Source of the DNA: Thiorhodococcus drewsii AZ1
GTDB lineage: Bacteria; Pseudomonadota; Gammaproteobacteria; Chromatiales; Chromatiaceae
Reading direction: 5' to 3'
Assembly: GCF_000224065.1 (NCBI RefSeq)
Contig: NZ_AFWT01000004.1
Location: forward strand, 148,121-212,120
Length of the DNA stretch: 64,000 nt
Both the position numbers and the translations under genes were made by a program. The notes beneath the pieces were generated by a model, which worked only from the letters and a program-made list of their open reading frames with translations, made no database searches and was not told the origin of the DNA. How positions within the stretch are numbered: position 1 is the stretch's first letter; each line of letters opens with the position of its first letter. Below, in pieces: positions 18,498 to 26,973 of this stretch.

Positions 18498-19445
18498 ATG
18501 AGCCATCCAATCCGTATCGCCACACTGAGCCTCAATCCGGCCATCGACCAGACCGCCCGGATCGCCAACTTCGCCGCCGGGCGGGTCAACCGGGTCGAGC
18601 GGGAGCAATCCGACGCCGGAGGCAAGGGGGTCAATGTCGCCTCCTTCCTGGCCGACGCCGGCATCCAGGTCGCCGCGACCGGACTCTTCGGCAGCGCCAA
18701 CATCGAGCCCTTCGTCGAACTGTTCGCGCGCAAGGGCATCGACGACCGTTGCGTCCGCCTGGAGGGTCGGACCCGAGTCAACGTCAAGATCACCGACCCG
18801 GCGCTCGATCAGGTCACGGACATCAACTTTCCGGGGCTTTCGCCGACGGCGGCCGACCTCGTCCGGCTGACCGAGACGCTCGACCAGCTGCTCGCCAAGA
18901 TCGACTGGCTGGTGCTCTCCGGCAGCGTCCCGGCCGGGATTCCGAATGCCATCTATGCCGAGCTGATCGACCAACTTCAGGCGCGCGGCAAACAGGTGCT
19001 GCTGGACGCGAGCGGCGCGCCCTTTGCCGAAGCGGTCAGCCACGGACCTGACATCATCAAGCCAAATATCGACGAGCTGGCCGAACTGGTCGGGCGCTCA
19101 CTGGACGGACCGGACGCCGTGCTGGACGCGGCCAGATCGCTGATCGACACAGGTGTCCGGCTGGTGGCCGTGTCGATGGGTCCGGACGGCGCGATCTTCG
19201 TCGAGGGCGACGCAGCGGTTCATGCCATCCCGCCGTCGATCCAAGTCAAGAGCACCGTCGGCGCGGGAGATGCCATGGTCGCCGGCATCCTGACGGGCAC
19301 CGCGCGCGGATTGGACCTCGCGGACCGGGCCCGGCTGGGGACCGCCTTCTCGCTCGGCGCGCTCGGCCAGGTGGGCCCCCACCTGCCGCCCATGTCGGTC
19401 ATCGAAGAGCTCGCGACCCGAGTCGAGATCAAGAGGTTGAAATAG
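18498..19445 (+). CDS. fruK: 1-phosphofructokinase
   Basis: A 315-residue PfkB-family sugar kinase converting fructose-1-phosphate to fructose-1,6-bisphosphate with ATP. Landmarks are the opening LSLNPAIDQTA, the substrate signature GGKGVNVASFL near residue 39, and STVGAGDAMVAG with the catalytic Asp near 257. The start is uncertain: an ATG at 18489 has its Shine-Dalgarno too close, while the ATG at 18498 is well spaced from GAGGA, so I prefer the latter. It sits between the PTS fusion and the transporter gene. The repeat element begins at the first base after its stop codon. Confidence 0.93.
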   Translation: MSHPIRIATLSLNPAIDQTARIANFAAGRVNRVEREQSDAGGKGVNVASFLADAGIQVAATGLFGSANIEPFVELFARKGIDDRCVRLEGRTRVNVKITDPALDQVTDINFPGLSPTAADLVRLTETLDQLLAKIDWLVLSGSVPAGIPNAIYAELIDQLQARGKQVLLDASGAPFAEAVSHGPDIIKPNIDELAELVGRSLDGPDAVLDAARSLIDTGVRLVAVSMGPDGAIFVEGDAAVHAIPPSIQVKSTVGAGDAMVAGILTGTARGLDLADRARLGTAFSLGALGQVGPHLPPMSVIEELATRVEIKRLK

Positions 19446-19625
19446 GAACCGCAAAGACGCGAAGGACGCGAGGTCTTCGAATGCCGGGTAGAACGCAATA
19501 GCGACAGCGTATTGCGCCGCATGACAGACCGCGCCACCCCTATTCGGTGCAATACGCTTCGCTATTGCACCCTACGAGGAACAGGCATCGATTCAGCCTT
19601 CATGTCCTTCGCGCCTCAGCGGTTC
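19446..19625. mobile_element. MITE-like repeat, copy 2 (non-coding)
   Basis: A 180-bp element occupying nearly all of the fruK-fruA gap. The 22-base terminal inverted repeats (19446-19467 and 19604-19625) match at 19 positions. The centre carries the CGCAATAGCG...TATTGCGCC and GGTGCAATA...TATTGCACC stem segments shared with the copy at 4359-4516. The left end abuts the fruK stop; the right end is 21 bases before the fruA start. The hairpins may affect fruA expression relative to fruBK. Confidence 0.65.
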
Positions 19626-19646
19626 GAACCCTTTCCGGAGAACAGC

Positions 19647-21428
19647 ATGGCCAAGCTCATTGCAGTGACATCCTGCCCAACGGGCATCGCCCACAGCCTC
19701 ATGGCTGCGGAGGCGATCAAGCGCACCGCCGATCTCATGGGGCACGAGATGCAGGTCGAGGTCCATGGCGCCGAGGGCACGACCAATCGACTGGATTCAG
19801 AGACCATCGCCGCCGCCGATGCGGTGCTCCTCGCGGCCGACATCCATGTCGAGACCGAACCCTTCGAGGGCAAGCCGATGCTCACGGTCTCGACCGGTCG
19901 CGCCATCCGCGAGACCCAGGCGGTGATCGAGGAACTGATTGCCCTGGCGCCTGGATTGGCGGTCGCCAAACCCGCTCAGTCCGACCCTTCGCCCGCCGAT
20001 TCGGACACGACATCCGGCGGTCGGCGCATCGTCGCCATCACCGCCTGCCCAACCGGCATCGCCCACACCTTCATGGCCGCAGACGCGCTCAAAAAGGCGG
20101 CGGGCGCGGCGGGCGACAGCATCAGCGTCGAGACCCAGGGCTCGGTCGGGGCCAAGAACCAACTCAGCGACGAAGACATCGCGGCAGCCGATCTGGTCAT
20201 CATCGCCGCCGACACCCACGTCGACCCCTCACGCTTCGCCGGCAAACCGCTCTACTCGACCTCGGTCGGCGCCGCGGTCAAGGGTGCCGCCGACGTCATC
20301 GCCAAGGCCAAGACGGAGGCGAGCGTAGCCGGAGGAACGGCGCCTGCGGGCGGCACAACGGACAAACCCGCCAAGCAGAAGATCGACGGCCCCTACAAGC
20401 ACCTACTGACCGGCGTCTCCTACATGTTGCCGATCGTGGTCGCGGGCGGACTCTGCATCGCCCTGTCCTTCGTCTTCGGCATCGATGCCTTCAAGGAAGA
20501 AGGCACCCTGGCTGCGGCCCTGATGGCGATCGGCGGCGGCGCGGCCTTCAAGCTGATGATCCCGATCCTCTCCGGCTATATCGCCTATTCGATCGCCGAC
20601 CGGCCGGGGCTCACGCCCGGCCTCATCGGCGGCATGCTCGCTGTGAACCTGGAGGCGGGCTTTCTCGGCGGCATCATCTCCGGCTTTCTCGCCGGCTACA
20701 TCGCACTCGTCATCCGCGACCGGATCAATCTGCCCAAGAATTTCGAGGGTCTCAAGCCGGTGCTGGTGATCCCGCTGCTCTCGACCCTGGCGGTCGGTCT
20801 GCTGATGATCTATGTGGTCGGCGCACCGGTGAAGTTGATCATGGATACCATGACCACCTTCCTGCAGGGCATGGGCTCGACCAACGCGGTCATCCTCGGA
20901 CTCATCCTGGGCGGCATGATGGCGGTCGACATGGGCGGGCCGGTCAACAAGGCCGCCTACACCTTCGCCGTCGGGCTGCTCACCAGCGACACCTACATGC
21001 CCATGGCCGCCGTCATGGCCGCCGGCATGACCCCGCCCCTGGGCATCGCCATCGCCACCCTGATCGGCGGCAACCGCTTCACCCAGGCCGAGCGCGAGGC
21101 CGGCAAGGCCGCCGGTGTGCTGGGGCTCTCCTTCATCACCGAGGGCGCCATCCCGTTCGCGGCCAAGGATCCGCTACGGGTCATCCCCGCCGCGATCCTC
21201 GGCTCGGCCGCCGCCGGCGCCATCTCCATGTACTTCGGGGTCGGATTGCACGCACCGCACGGCGGGATCTTCGTGCTCGCTATCCCCAATGCCGTGAGCC
21301 CTCTCGGCTGGTACTCGGTGGCCATCCTGACCGGCACGCTCATCACCACCCTTGCGCTGCTCGTCCTCAAACCGTCGCTGGAAGAGCCCAAGACCAGCAG
21401 CGGCTTGAGCAGTGCCGCCAGTCGGTGA
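19647..21428 (+). CDS. fruA: Fructose PTS transporter EIIBBC
   Basis: A 593-residue inner-membrane permease that imports and phosphorylates fructose to fructose-1-phosphate. It has two tandem IIB domains: residues about 1-100 with phospho-Cys10 in SCPTGIAHS, and about 126-225 with Cys134 in ACPTGIAHT. A Pro/Ala-rich linker follows, then a IIC membrane domain from about 245 with many helices and GGPVNKAAY. Both IIB cysteines are present; in the E. coli homolog only the second is catalytic and the first domain is the IIB-prime. GGAG precedes the ATG. Phosphate comes from the EIIA domain encoded at 16022-18484. Confidence 0.95.
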   Translation: MAKLIAVTSCPTGIAHSLMAAEAIKRTADLMGHEMQVEVHGAEGTTNRLDSETIAAADAVLLAADIHVETEPFEGKPMLTVSTGRAIRETQAVIEELIALAPGLAVAKPAQSDPSPADSDTTSGGRRIVAITACPTGIAHTFMAADALKKAAGAAGDSISVETQGSVGAKNQLSDEDIAAADLVIIAADTHVDPSRFAGKPLYSTSVGAAVKGAADVIAKAKTEASVAGGTAPAGGTTDKPAKQKIDGPYKHLLTGVSYMLPIVVAGGLCIALSFVFGIDAFKEEGTLAAALMAIGGGAAFKLMIPILSGYIAYSIADRPGLTPGLIGGMLAVNLEAGFLGGIISGFLAGYIALVIRDRINLPKNFEGLKPVLVIPLLSTLAVGLLMIYVVGAPVKLIMDTMTTFLQGMGSTNAVILGLILGGMMAVDMGGPVNKAAYTFAVGLLTSDTYMPMAAVMAAGMTPPLGIAIATLIGGNRFTQAEREAGKAAGVLGLSFITEGAIPFAAKDPLRVIPAAILGSAAAGAISMYFGVGLHAPHGGIFVLAIPNAVSPLGWYSVAILTGTLITTLALLVLKPSLEEPKTSSGLSSAASR

Positions 21429-21447
21429 GGGTTGCGCCAAGGGTGAA

Positions 21448-22059
21448 TCAGGCCGCTTCGAAGGGGCGGTAATAGGGATGATCGGCGGCGGCCAGCATCT
21501 CGCGGTCGCCGGCCGAGTCACCGTAGGCGTAAAGCTCGACGTCGGACAGATCGCCGAGCAGCGCCTCAAGCCGGCGTACCTTCTCCGGACCGCGACAGTT
21601 GGGCCCTTCCAGACCGCCATCGAACGCCGACTGATCGCGCGAAGGGGCGGTGCAGAGCAGGTCTTGAAAGCCCAGATGCTCGGCGATCCCCTCCAGATAG
21701 AGATCGAGCGAGGCGCTGACCATCACCAGATGGTGTCCCTGGTCGTGATGCCAGCGAATACGCTCCAGCGCCGCTGGACGTATCAGCGACTCGATGCGGC
21801 GCGCATGCTCGCGGCCCACCGCGCTCAGACGCGACACGGAGGCATCTCGAAACAGCTTGGCGACGATCAGCTCCTTGAAGCGATCGCGGGTCGAGAGCCG
21901 CAGCCAGACCTTGACGCCTTCGACGGCGAGCACCGCGAAGGCCAGTGCGACGCGACGCCGACCGAAGGCCAGAGAGAGAAAGGGAACGAAGGTATCCCGG
22001 GTCGTGATGGTGCCATCGAAATCGAAGGCGGCGACCACGGGCTTGGCTGAATCGGCCAT
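21448..22059 (-). CDS. HAD-IB family phosphatase
   Basis: A 203-residue HAD subfamily IB hydrolase. Motif I is AAFDFDGTITT (Asp13, Asp15), motif II Ser lies in LVMVSASLDLY, and motif III is YAYGDSAGDREML. A hydrophobic helix follows motif I (about 30-50), suggesting membrane association as in PgpC-like phosphatases. It could be a phosphatidylglycerophosphatase-C or phosphoserine-type phosphatase; I cannot decide which. It converges with fruA across 19 bases and ends a leftward run separate from terC. Confidence 0.8.
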   Translation of the reverse strand: MADSAKPVVAAFDFDGTITTRDTFVPFLSLAFGRRRVALAFAVLAVEGVKVWLRLSTRDRFKELIVAKLFRDASVSRLSAVGREHARRIESLIRPAALERIRWHHDQGHHLVMVSASLDLYLEGIAEHLGFQDLLCTAPSRDQSAFDGGLEGPNCRGPEKVRRLEALLGDLSDVELYAYGDSAGDREMLAAADHPYYRPFEAA

Positions 22060-22093
22060 GGCGTGAAATCGAGTCTATTGAGTGGGATTGAAA

Positions 22094-22138
22094 CCAGCCG
22101 CCAGCTGAAAAGCCGTAACGGGCCGCTGAAAGCTGGCG
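22094..22138. repeat. REP-like repeat, degenerate copy 3
   Basis: Begins CCAGCCGCCAGCT and ends AGCTGGCG, giving an 8-bp stem CGCCAGCT/AGCTGGCG. It shares the CCAGCCGCCAGC core with the copies at 816-877 and 15936-15987, but the distal arm is eroded. It lies between the HAD-IB gene start and the end of terC. A further partial copy (CAGCCGCCAGACGCC) lies at 33276-33290, after the Na/Pi transporter gene. Confidence 0.5.
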
Positions 22139-22158
22139 TGCCTCTCCGTGCCGGGTAA

Positions 22159-22188
22159 GGCACCGGGGCATTGAGCCGCCCCGGTGCC
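22159..22188 (-). terminator. Hairpin downstream of terC
   Basis: Perfect 11-bp stem GGCACCGGGGC/GCCCCGGTGCC with an 8-base loop, 17 bases past the terC stop. There is only a short T tract on the transcribed strand, so it is a terminator-like hairpin rather than a textbook intrinsic terminator. Confidence 0.5.
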
Positions 22189-22204
22189 CTCGGGCACGCG
22201 CGGT

Positions 22205-23215
22205 CTATGCCGCCTCGTCCTCCTTAACGGGGAAGAGCAGCGAGGCGGCCACACCGACACCCAGCGTGCCGAGCACGATCAATAGACTGGCGGCCGGGCT
22301 GATATGGATACCGGTGTCGCCGATCGCATGATTCCAGGACTGGATCACCATCTTGCCGGCGATAAAGAAGAGCAGCGCGATGACCGCCTTTTCCAGATGG
22401 ACCAAATAGCGCGTCAGCGCCGCCAGCACGAAGTAGAGACTCCGCAGACCCAGAATGGCGAAGATCATGGCCGCGTAAACCAGCAAGGGCTCCTGGGTCA
22501 CGGCAATGACCGCTGGAACCGAATCGAACGAAAAGGCCAGATCGGAGGTCTCGATGGCGGCCAGGCAGAGGAAGGCCGGGGTGACATACATCAAGCCCTT
22601 GCGGGTGACCGACTCCATAGCGGCACCGCTGTCGACCAGTTCGCGATGTTTGACGAAGAAACGCTCGTGATAGAGCTTGGGGAAGATAGGCATGAGCTTG
22701 CCGGTCAGACGTACGCTCCAGTGATTGGAGTAGTCCTCAATCTCCTCATCGTCACCACCAGCCTTGAGCATCTGCACGGCACTCCAGGCGACCAGGGCAG
22801 CGAAGAGAAAGCCGACCCAGGGACTGGCCATGAACAGACTGGTCCCGACCATCACGAAGATGGCGCGGAAGACCAGGGCACCGATGATGCCCCAATAGAG
22901 GATGCGGTGCTGCAGACCCGACTTGATGCCGAACGAGGCGAAGATGGCCATGAAGACCATCAGGTTGTCCACCGAGAGGCTCTTTTCGAGCGCATAACCG
23001 GCGAGATAGAGATCCGCCCATTCCTTGCTGAAGCGCAGCCACAGATAGCCGTAGAAGCTCAAGGCGAGACAGATCCAGAAGACCGACCACTTGGCGGCGT
23101 CGGCGACACTGATCTCCTTGACCTTTTTATGGGCGAAGAGATCGAGATAAATGGACAGCCCGATGGCTGTCAGGAAGATCACGATGGCTTCCAAGGGAAA
23201 CCCGAAGTGCTGCAT
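22205..23215 (-). CDS. terC: TerC-family integral membrane protein
   Basis: A 336-residue membrane protein with about nine hydrophobic helices. It carries the TerC hallmarks: EKSLSVDNLMVF near residue 70, and ETSDLAFSFDSVPAV near 225, whose acidic residues within the membrane are implicated in metal-ion (Mn) handling. I chose the ATG at 23215, since AGGAG lies seven bases upstream; the frame runs on to 23272. TerC anchors TerB and TerD proteins in other bacteria. Here it is separated from the other ter genes by about 13 kb and is on the opposite strand. It follows the Mesh1-like and CHAD genes on the same strand. Confidence 0.93.
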   Translation of the reverse strand: MQHFGFPLEAIVIFLTAIGLSIYLDLFAHKKVKEISVADAAKWSVFWICLALSFYGYLWLRFSKEWADLYLAGYALEKSLSVDNLMVFMAIFASFGIKSGLQHRILYWGIIGALVFRAIFVMVGTSLFMASPWVGFLFAALVAWSAVQMLKAGGDDEEIEDYSNHWSVRLTGKLMPIFPKLYHERFFVKHRELVDSGAAMESVTRKGLMYVTPAFLCLAAIETSDLAFSFDSVPAVIAVTQEPLLVYAAMIFAILGLRSLYFVLAALTRYLVHLEKAVIALLFFIAGKMVIQSWNHAIGDTGIHISPAASLLIVLGTLGVGVAASLLFPVKEDEAA

Positions 23216-23326
23216 GAGAGGCTCCTGACTGAGCTTAGATAAGGGAAAGATCGCCCCCTGGGCGCCGGGCAAGCGACTTTCGATGAATCGGCGGAAAAAG
23301 ACAAGATCGGCGAGCGGTTGGTTCCG

Positions 23327-23860
23327 TCACGGCTTGGCCGCATAGGCCGTGTCGAAGATGGCCTCCAGCCCCGCATGGGTTCCGCGCAGTTGGTCCACCA
23401 CGTCGCGCGCCCAGTCGAAATAGGCACGTCGGCGCTCCAGGTCCCAGCCGCTTGGCGGGCTGTTGGCCATATCCCAGAGATTGCAGATCTTGTCGGCCAG
23501 TTTCACCAAACGGGCTGCCTCACTCAGTCCCTTGGCGTGTTCGATCTGCAGTTGTTTGCGCTCGGCCTTGGAAAGCGACCGATCGTCGGTGACCTCCATG
23601 ACGACGGAACGGATCTCGGCTCCGAAACAGGCGTCCAGCTCCTCCGGAGTCGTCTGGGTATCCTCGACCGTGTCGTGCAACAGCGCCGCGCAGAGCACGA
23701 CCGGGTCCAGGACCCCCGCCTCTGCCGACAGCAGACGCATGAGCCCGATGGGGTGATTGATATAGGGTGAGGCCTCGCGATCCTTGCGTCTCTGATCCCG
23801 ATGCTTGTGCGCAGCGAAGCTCAGCGCCTCGGCCACGCGAGTAAAGTCAGCTCGGTCCAT
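23327..23860 (-). CDS. Mesh1-like HD-domain (p)ppGpp hydrolase
   Basis: A 177-residue stand-alone HD hydrolase closely resembling animal Mesh1/HDDC3. Visible are HKHRDQRRKD, the metal ligands in INHPIG (His36) and LLHDTVEDT (His62-Asp63), VTDD, and KLADKICNLWD (Asp123). No synthetase or TGS/ACT domain is present. By family it should hydrolyse (p)ppGpp or, as shown for Mesh1, NADPH; which applies here is unknown. It is a same-strand neighbour of CHAD (31 bases apart) and terC (111 bases), suggesting a small stress-related group. Confidence 0.85.
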   Translation of the reverse strand: MDRADFTRVAEALSFAAHKHRDQRRKDREASPYINHPIGLMRLLSAEAGVLDPVVLCAALLHDTVEDTQTTPEELDACFGAEIRSVVMEVTDDRSLSKAERKQLQIEHAKGLSEAARLVKLADKICNLWDMANSPPSGWDLERRRAYFDWARDVVDQLRGTHAGLEAIFDTAYAAKP

Positions 23861-23891
23861 GCATCCTCCTCTGTGTGTAGGGAACGATCAT

Positions 23892-24848
23892 TCAGCGCCC
23901 AGCACCAGACAGCGAACGGAACAGCGCCTGATGCCCCGCGTCCAGATAATCCACCAAGACCGCCTGGCAGGCGGCCCGCATCTCCTGTCGGCGCGTCAAC
24001 AGATGCCCGACCAGAGCACCCATGGCCAACAGGGTTTCGGTGCCTGCGGCACCCTCGTCCCGCATACGCCTGGCCGTATCGGTCAGGAATTCGACCTGAA
24101 CGGACAGATCCTGGTAGACACCGAGTCCGTCGAGCACCCGCTTGAGCGATTTGATCAGCCGACGGGTCTCGCTCTCGGGAAAGAGGGGCGCAAAGAACTC
24201 GATCAGATAGCGCAGCTTCTTGCAGCTCTTGCGCAGCTCATGCAGCTGTTCGGGCAGCGAATCGTCTCGGATGCCGCGCGCCTCGCGGCGCACGCGCTTG
24301 GCCAGACGCCAGACCCGCTCGCCGGCCAGGGCGCCGATCTCGCGATCGGCGTTCGGCGCCTCGATCGCATCCGGGCTCTCATCGGCCAGAAAGGCACGCC
24401 AATCCAGAATCAATCGCTGAAAGGCATCCGAATCGAATGCCGCGACCAAACGCCCGCGCTCGGCCTCGTAGCGGTTCATCAGATAGCGGCGCAGGGGCTC
24501 CAAAGCCTCACGCATTTCAGGCGGCAGGCTCGCCTCGTCATCCTCGAATCCATGCAGATAGACATCAAGGTCGCGGGTCGGCCCGGTCACCTGTTGCAGC
24601 CAGGCGAAACGCGACTTGAAATCCGCCGTGACCGCTTCATCAAAGACCCCTTTGATCTGGCCGAGCGCCGAGCGCGTACGGCGCGTCGCCACCCTCAGGT
24701 CATGCAGACATTCTGGATCCTGGTTATCACGCGCCCCATCGAGATTGTCGATCAGGATCTCGAACTGACCCGCGAGAATCCGCCTGGTAGCGACATCGGC
24801 ACGCTCGTCATGCCCAAATACCAGTCCGATCCCACTGGATTTACTCAT
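23892..24848 (-). CDS. CHAD-domain protein
   Basis: A 318-residue CHAD protein, an all-helical fold with conserved His and basic residues that binds inorganic polyphosphate. The family pattern is clear: ECLHDLRVATRRTRSAL (about residues 46-62), GPTRDLDVY (about 89-97), LHELRKSCKKLRYLIEFF (about 202-219) and YQDLSVQ. There is no CYTH triphosphatase domain. It leads the leftward group CHAD, Mesh1-like hydrolase, terC. A polyphosphate-binding protein beside an alarmone-type hydrolase suggests a link to phosphate or stringent stress, which is inference. Confidence 0.88.
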   Translation of the reverse strand: MSKSSGIGLVFGHDERADVATRRILAGQFEILIDNLDGARDNQDPECLHDLRVATRRTRSALGQIKGVFDEAVTADFKSRFAWLQQVTGPTRDLDVYLHGFEDDEASLPPEMREALEPLRRYLMNRYEAERGRLVAAFDSDAFQRLILDWRAFLADESPDAIEAPNADREIGALAGERVWRLAKRVRREARGIRDDSLPEQLHELRKSCKKLRYLIEFFAPLFPESETRRLIKSLKRVLDGLGVYQDLSVQVEFLTDTARRMRDEGAAGTETLLAMGALVGHLLTRRQEMRAACQAVLVDYLDAGHQALFRSLSGAGR

Positions 24849-25027
24849 CTTCTGGCCTTTTCGTCAGCGAGCGGAGATGGCCGAAGGGTACGCGAGTCAT
24901 TCGCGAGATCAAACCCATTGCGATTCACCCTGTCGTAACTGTCATAGAGATGGACTATGTTCGAAGACGAATGCTCGTCAAGGCTACGAGCGAATGACAC
25001 CCACAGCCACACCGGAGGCACCAACCC

Positions 25028-25999
25028 ATGAGCCGACTGGCGCAACTCAAGAACATCACCACGGTGGTCGCCGACACGGGCGACTTCGAAGCCATCGCGG
25101 ACTACCAGCCACAGGACGCGACCACCAATCCGTCGCTGCTCTTCAAGGCCGCCCAGATGCCGCAATATCGTGAACTGGTCGAGGACGCGGTGCTGTTCGG
25201 CAAGGAGCGCGGCAAGGACAACCGCATCGCCCAGGCACGCTCGACCATGGACAAACTGGCGGTCAATTTCGGCGCCGAGATCCTCAAGATCGTCCCGGGA
25301 CGCGTCTCGACGGAGATCGACGCCCGACTCTCTTTCAACACCGAGGCCACGGTGCGCCGCGCCGAGGAACTGGTGACGCTCTATCGCGACGCTGGAATCG
25401 ACCCGAGCGAACGGGTGCTGTTCAAGATCGCCTCGACCTGGGAGGGCATCCGCGCGGCGGAGATCCTGGAACGCCAGGGTCTTCATTGCAACATGACCCT
25501 CTTGTTCAGCTTCGCCCAGGCAGTGGCCTGCGCCGATGCCGGCGTGACCCTCATCTCGCCCTTCGTCGGACGCATCCTCGACTGGTACAAAAACGCAGAG
25601 AAGGTCTCCGGCTATCCGGCCGACGAGGATCCGGGCGTCCAGTCCGTGACCCGTATCTACAATTACTACAAGCGTCACGGCTATCAGACGGTGGTCATGG
25701 GCGCGAGCTTCCGCAATCTCGACGAGATCCTTGGGCTGGCCGGGTGCGATTATCTCACCATCGCCCCCACCCTGCTGGGCGAACTCGCCTCCACCGACGG
25801 CGAGGTTCCCCGCAAGCTCGACCCCGAGAAGGCGCTCGCCATGGACATCCCCAAGGTCGACTACGACGAGCCCAGCTTCCGCTGGGAACTCAACGAGGAC
25901 GCCATGGCGACCGAGAAGCTCGCCGAAGGCATCCGGCTGTTCGCCGCAGACACCCGCAAACTGGAGCAATTCACCCACGAGGTCTGCCAGACCTGCTGA
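25028..25999 (+). CDS. tal: Transaldolase
   Basis: A 323-residue class I aldolase of the pentose phosphate pathway, exchanging a dihydroxyacetone unit between sedoheptulose-7-phosphate and glyceraldehyde-3-phosphate. Visible are DATTNPSLL (about 30-38), the Schiff-base lysine in [12 protein letters not shown] near residue 135, and [12 protein letters not shown]. The length matches the TalB subfamily. GGAGG lies upstream of the ATG. The 179-base gap to the divergent CHAD gene should hold its promoter, but I see no clear boxes. Confidence 0.95.
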   Translation: MSRLAQLKNITTVVADTGDFEAIADYQPQDATTNPSLLFKAAQMPQYRELVEDAVLFGKERGKDNRIAQARSTMDKLAVNFGAEILKIVPGRVSTEIDARLSFNTEATVRRAEELVTLYRDAGIDPSERVLFKIASTWEGIRAAEILERQGLHCNMTLLFSFAQAVACADAGVTLISPFVGRILDWYKNAEKVSGYPADEDPGVQSVTRIYNYYKRHGYQTVVMGASFRNLDEILGLAGCDYLTIAPTLLGELASTDGEVPRKLDPEKALAMDIPKVDYDEPSFRWELNEDAMATEKLAEGIRLFAADTRKLEQFTHEVCQTC

Positions 26000-26114
26000 G
26001 AACGCCGATCGGACCGGACGTGGGACTCGAACGTTCGATTGCCACGTCACGGCACCGTCCGCACCGCAACCTCGGGGTCTACGCGCGGACGGACCTTTCG
26101 GGTACTCTTGACCG

Positions 26115-26909
26115 ATGGAACACCAACCTCGCAAGCGCTTCGGCCAAAATTTCCTCCATGATCCATCGGTCATCCAACGCATCCACACAGCGATCGGCGC
26201 CAAACCAGGCGATCGGCTGGTCGAGATCGGCCCGGGACAGGGGGCCATCACCCAGGGACTCCTGACCGCCACCGGCGCGCTCGACGTCGTCGAGCTGGAT
26301 CGCGACCTCATCGAGCCGCTGCGCGCGCGGCTTGGTCCGCTAGGCGATCTGCGCATCCACAACGTCGACGCACTCAAATTCTCGCTCCGCGACCTCGCCG
26401 GAGAGACCGGCAGGGTGCGGGTCATCGGCAATCTGCCCTACAACATCTCGACCCCGCTCCTATTCCATTTCCTCGATCAAAGCGACTGCATCCTGGATCT
26501 CCACCTGATGCTGCAGAAGGAGGTGGTGGACCGCATCGTCGCGGATCCCGGGGACAAGATCTACGGCCGACTCTCGGTCATGGTTCAGACTACCTGTAGC
26601 GCCAGCAGTCTGTTCCGCATCGGACCGGGCGCCTTCACGCCAGCCCCCAAGGTCGATTCCGCCTTCCTGCGTCTGCGCCCGCTGCGCCCCCGGCCACATC
26701 CGATCGAGGATCCGGCACTGCACGCGCGGATCGTCGCCGCCGCCTTCGGCCAGCGACGCAAGACGCTGCGCAACAGCCTCTCGACACTGATCGACGCCGC
26801 GACATTCGAGGCGGCGGACATCGACCCAACGCTGCGGGCGGAGAAGCTCGACGTGGCCAGCTTCGCCAGACTGGCGAACGTCGCTTGCAATTCCCTGTCG
26901 AAGACATGA
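26115..26909 (+). CDS. rsmA: 16S rRNA dimethyladenosine transferase RsmA (KsgA)
   Basis: A 264-residue SAM-dependent methyltransferase that dimethylates two adjacent adenosines in helix 45 of 16S rRNA during 30S maturation. Visible are the opening KRFGQNFLHD, motif I VEIGPGQGAIT, the catalytic NLPYNIST near residue 110, and the C-terminal helical RKTLRNSL segment. It starts 115 bases after tal and is followed by a hairpin and lon. Confidence 0.95.
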   Translation: MEHQPRKRFGQNFLHDPSVIQRIHTAIGAKPGDRLVEIGPGQGAITQGLLTATGALDVVELDRDLIEPLRARLGPLGDLRIHNVDALKFSLRDLAGETGRVRVIGNLPYNISTPLLFHFLDQSDCILDLHLMLQKEVVDRIVADPGDKIYGRLSVMVQTTCSASSLFRIGPGAFTPAPKVDSAFLRLRPLRPRPHPIEDPALHARIVAAAFGQRRKTLRNSLSTLIDAATFEAADIDPTLRAEKLDVASFARLANVACNSLSKT

Positions 26910-26916
26910 AATTTAC

Positions 26917-26954
26917 CGATCGATCATCGACGATCGATCGTCAAGACATTTTTT
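26917..26954 (+). terminator. Hairpin with T-run between rsmA and lon
   Basis: Perfect 9-bp stem CGATCGATC/GATCGATCG with a 6-base loop (26917-26940), then eight bases and a run of six T. It could end the rsmA transcript or act in the lon leader. The gap between stem and T-run is longer than in typical intrinsic terminators. Confidence 0.45.
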
Positions 26955-26973
26955 GAACGAGGACATTGTTGTA

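Noticed and set aside
26000..26114. Coding extension between tal and rsmA
   Set aside because: The frames across this gap are continuations of shadow frames and lack a start signal; rsmA has its family start at 26115.
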